Assembly (NCBI GenBank): GCA_943787265.1
Contig: CALSLT010000041.1
Coordinates: 62,001 to 126,000 of the forward strand
DNA from: an uncultured Planctomycetaceae bacterium
GTDB taxonomy: Bacteria > Planctomycetota > Planctomycetia > Planctomycetales > Planctomycetaceae
DNA: 64,000 bases
Direction of reading: 5' to 3'
In this document: positions 61,728 to 64,000 of the stretch, piece by piece
Layout of the letters: each line of letters begins with the position of its first letter
Position numbering within the stretch: the first letter of the stretch is position 1
Program-made: the position numbers and the translations under genes
The notes under the pieces: generated by a model
Told to the model about the DNA's origin: nothing
What the model saw: the letters and a program-made list of their open reading frames with translations, nothing else
Databases searched by the model: none

Positions 61728-63035
61728 CTAGGGATGCTGGTTGCCAGGCGTTGGTGCGGGAGTTCGCGTCTCCTTCTGAGGCGGACCATCATTCTCGCGA
61801 GCCTGCAACAGGAACGGCGCGGCTGATCCTGAGTGATCGTGCCCGTCGTAGGCTCCGAAATCGTTGAACAGGAAACGCTTGACGAGGCGGTACACCCAGC
61901 TCTTTTCTCGGATCTGTTTTTCCGGATTGAACTGCGACGTTCGCACTTCCATGTTCTGCAGTTCGGCGATCGCCGTCTTGCGAACTGTAGCGTCTTTCGC
62001 ATCGTGCAGTACGACGAGTTCTTCCAGCAGGTCCGGCCGCTCCAGAACGATGCAGCCTCGGGTGGTAGATGAGGCGAGCTTTCGGAACTCAGACAGATAC
62101 TTCGATGCGAACTTCTCTTTCAGCGATTTTGTTTCGTCGTGAATGCTGTCGGTCGCGAACTGGATGATCGGGCACGGTTCGATGTCACCCCACGGGTTGA
62201 TGTGGTGGCTGATGCCGGTTGCTGCCGGGCATAGTGCTTTGCCTTCGCCATCGTAGTAGGCGTCGACGATGGCGATTGGTTTCTTCGCTCGCATCTCGAC
62301 GACGAACTCGCGGACTCGCAATTGTTGCTCGGGCGTGAGGCACAGCTCTGGAGACGCGTCCGGACCCATCGGCCGATAGATGTGGAACCACGTGTAGAAA
62401 ACACCCATTTCGATCAGACGGTCGGTCCATTGTTCGGTCACCAGTTCGTCGATGTTCGTTTTGCAGACGCTCGTGCAGACGCCGGTCAGTAGTTTGTTGT
62501 TGAGGCAGTTCTGGACTCCCTGCATCGTATTGCTGAGCACGTCTTCGCGGCCGCGGCGTTCGTCGCTGACGATCTCCGTTCCTTCAACACTGATAAGTGG
62601 CGTGACGTTGCCAGCTTTCTTCAGCCGTTTGGCAACTTCGTCTGTGATAAAGTGACCGTTGGTGAAAACTTGGAAGTAGCAGTCCGGGTGAGCCTCGAAG
62701 ATTTCGAGCAATTCCGGATGCATGAACGGCTCGCCCCCCACGATGCCGAAGAACGCGTTGCCCATCTCTTTGGCTTCGGTGATCAGCTTGGACATCGCCT
62801 GTAGATCGATCGTCTGTTGCTTAGCGGCGACGTCGACCCAGCAGCCCTGACATCTCAGGTTGCAGCTATTGATTACGGAGACGTACAGAAACGGCGGAAA
62901 GTATTCGCCCTTCTTCAGCCGTCGCTTGAACTTCAGGACGGACATCGTGCCGCGAATACCCATGTTGCGGAAGAACTTCCAAACGAGACGTTTGTCGGTT
63001 TCCAGCAGGACGCGTTTGGCCATCCGAAGGTACAT
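61728..63035 (-). CDS. Radical SAM protein
   Basis: A 435-aa radical SAM enzyme. The [4Fe-4S]-SAM motif is CNLRCQGC (CxxxCxxC, near residue 56), followed by GIVGGEPFMHPELLEI, FTNGHFI and ISVEGTEIVSDERRG. A C-terminal SPASM-like segment includes CPAATGISHHINPWGDIEPCPIIQFA with additional Cys, probably binding an auxiliary cluster. Sequence style resembles the HpnH/B12-less group annotated in hopanoid or peptide modification. The last 60 residues (FGAYDGHDHSGSAAPFLLQA) are low-complexity. The start may be 63035 or 63023. No precursor peptide gene is seen nearby. Confidence 0.85.
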   Translation of the reverse strand: MYLRMAKRVLLETDKRLVWKFFRNMGIRGTMSVLKFKRRLKKGEYFPPFLYVSVINSCNLRCQGCWVDVAAKQQTIDLQAMSKLITEAKEMGNAFFGIVGGEPFMHPELLEIFEAHPDCYFQVFTNGHFITDEVAKRLKKAGNVTPLISVEGTEIVSDERRGREDVLSNTMQGVQNCLNNKLLTGVCTSVCKTNIDELVTEQWTDRLIEMGVFYTWFHIYRPMGPDASPELCLTPEQQLRVREFVVEMRAKKPIAIVDAYYDGEGKALCPAATGISHHINPWGDIEPCPIIQFATDSIHDETKSLKEKFASKYLSEFRKLASSTTRGCIVLERPDLLEELVVLHDAKDATVRKTAIAELQNMEVRTSQFNPEKQIREKSWVYRLVKRFLFNDFGAYDGHDHSGSAAPFLLQARENDGPPQKETRTPAPTPGNQHP

Positions 63036-63335
63036 CTGGTTATTCCTGGTCGGCTGATGCGGGACGATTCGCTAAGGCAGAGCGAACCATTGTAGTTGCG
63101 AATGTGCTGGTTGAAACCGCCACACAGGAATCAGGCGTCGTGTTGAATCAGATAATTTCCCAGGCCGAGGCCCGTAATTCCTGCGGACTTACTGTGTCCG
63201 ATGACGAAGCTGTCTGGAAAGATTGTCCGATTGTGAAGAATTTGCGACTTTTGCGTCCAACATGTTGAATCACGTGGCGTATTCGCGTTAGTCTCCAAAG
63301 TACTGATGAATAACGACGTTTCCTCGGAAAACTCC
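63036..63335. other. Divergent intergenic region, no gene seen
   Basis: These 300 bases lie between the divergent radical SAM and His-rich protein genes. Short frames are present on both strands but have no protein-like features. No hairpin or clear promoter was identified. Confidence 0.35.
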
Positions 63336-63758
63336 ATGTTCCACCGATTTTCCATCCTGATGATCCTTGCGAGCTGGTCGTTCGCATGGTTCTCGGCGTC
63401 GGTGCATGTTCATCATCCGGGGCATGATTGTCACCACGACGTCGCCGAATCCGTTTCGCATTCCCATGCTCATGCTCATTCAAGCGGTGCACACTCGCAT
63501 TGCCACGATCATGGGAAAACTGCTCACAGGCACCCGGAACCGTCTGATTCAACAAGAACGGACGGCTCTGAGAATCTACCGGTTGCAACCGGTGACTGCC
63601 CTCTTTGTGACCTGATTGCTTTGGAACTTGCCGCGCCTCAAACCGCGGAAGTGGCTTGTGCCGAGACCTTGATCTCCACGGCCCCAATGCTTCGCGCCAC
63701 GGCCCCAGCCAGCGCCGCGCGATATACGCTTCGTGGTCGTGCTCCGCCGACCTGCTAG
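63336..63758 (+). CDS. His-rich exported protein, DUF2946-like
   Basis: The ATG at 63336 gives 140 residues. A signal-like helix (FSILMILASWSFAWFSASV) is followed by a histidine-rich stretch (HVHHPGHDCHHDVAESVSHS, HSSGAHSHCHDHGKTAHRHP) able to bind copper, zinc or nickel. A CPLCDL motif follows at about 97, and the C-terminus reads LRGRAPPTC, like the RGPP ending of DUF2946 proteins found near metal transporters. It is likely a periplasmic metal-binding or metal-sensing accessory. No transporter gene is visible before the window ends. Confidence 0.72.
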   Translation: MFHRFSILMILASWSFAWFSASVHVHHPGHDCHHDVAESVSHSHAHAHSSGAHSHCHDHGKTAHRHPEPSDSTRTDGSENLPVATGDCPLCDLIALELAAPQTAEVACAETLISTAPMLRATAPASAARYTLRGRAPPTC

Positions 63759-64000
63759 CGACTTTGCCAGCGACAGCTTCGCTCGGTTACGCACGCGCTT
63801 TTTATCTCGTCTTATTTTGCGCTTGCGCCGTTCTCGTGCTCTGTGTAAGCCCTTGCCTCCAATGAGGCATTGGTTCGTGCGTCAGATGATGCCGAGTTAG
63901 CGAACGCTGATGGAGTTGCCAGATTTCGGACCCCAGTCCGAAGCCTTTGAACGTTATTCAACGTTTCGAGTGGCTCTGGTTTTCGCCGATTCTGAGCGTG
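63759..64000. other. End of window, no supported gene
   Basis: This 242-base segment follows the His-rich protein gene. Frames on the plus strand are short and lack protein-like features. A downstream gene may start beyond the window; none can be called here. Confidence 0.3.

Noticed and set aside
1-64000. CRISPR arrays or prophage
   Set aside because: No evenly spaced direct repeats and no phage structural or integrase genes were seen. The only mobile element found is the IS3-family element.

Overview
The window reads as a piece of a planctomycete chromosome (phylum Planctomycetota, probably class Planctomycetia). The assignment rests on family content, not on a marker gene. It carries a secreted sulfatase, a PVC-type propeller/cytochrome protein, a PQQ-type propeller, a ceramidase-like protein, tandem LamG proteins behind an ECF sigma/anti-sigma pair, an N-terminal LEPR-XLL-like motif, an inverse-autotransporter-like barrel, and many intergenic palindromes of kinds common in these genomes. 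I saw no rRNA, tRNA or CRISPR array.

Layout. 1-7.3 kb: TPR lipoprotein (cut by the window edge), S1-type sulfatase, small helical protein, short UvrA paralogue, SAM methyltransferase. 7.6-14 kb: a giant pseudokinase-DUF4011-SF1 helicase-Vsr-like nuclease (a probable defence protein, frame broken twice), start-stop coupled to an iron-type alcohol dehydrogenase. 14-23 kb: ceramidase-like protein, PQQ propeller, M14 carboxypeptidase, cytochrome P450 with an E2-type acyltransferase, HEXXH metallopeptidase. 23-30 kb: a 1664-aa multidomain redox/sugar-binding protein, a small membrane protein, an EEP-family hydrolase. 30-38.7 kb: Deg-type protease, TPR protein, ECF sigma factor, zinc anti-sigma factor, two LamG paralogues, a large alpha/beta hydrolase. 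39-42.6 kb: a ferritin-like gene with five homopolymer insertions, an IS3-family element, a WD40/discoidin-like secreted protein. 43-47.8 kb: inverse-autotransporter-like beta-helix protein and a matrixin/RTX protease. 47.8-52.6 kb: YhaN/YhaO-like SMC ATPase and nuclease. 53-58 kb: GntR regulator, ABC ATPase and a giant fused permease. 58-64 kb: zinc-ribbon membrane protein, BioD, small zinc ribbon, PH-like membrane protein, radical SAM enzyme, His-rich DUF2946-like protein.

Two patterns cut across the genes. First, four genes need single-base corrections to read through (two in the helicase, one in the anti-sigma factor, five in the ferritin-like gene, one in the autotransporter). In all nine cases the sequence has one base too many, in or next to a run of identical bases. 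This looks more like homopolymer overcalling than gene decay, but it could be either. Second, at least five sequence families of long intergenic inverted repeats sit at gene 3' ends. Two of them occur more than once, and one overlaps a stop codon.

Much of the window encodes exported proteins suited to attacking and binding sulfated or complex polymers. Functional links beyond co-orientation are inference. The best candidate systems for follow-up are the pseudokinase-helicase-nuclease with its coupled dehydrogenase, the P450/acyltransferase pair, the sigma/anti-sigma/LamG cluster, and the GntR-ABC-giant permease operon.
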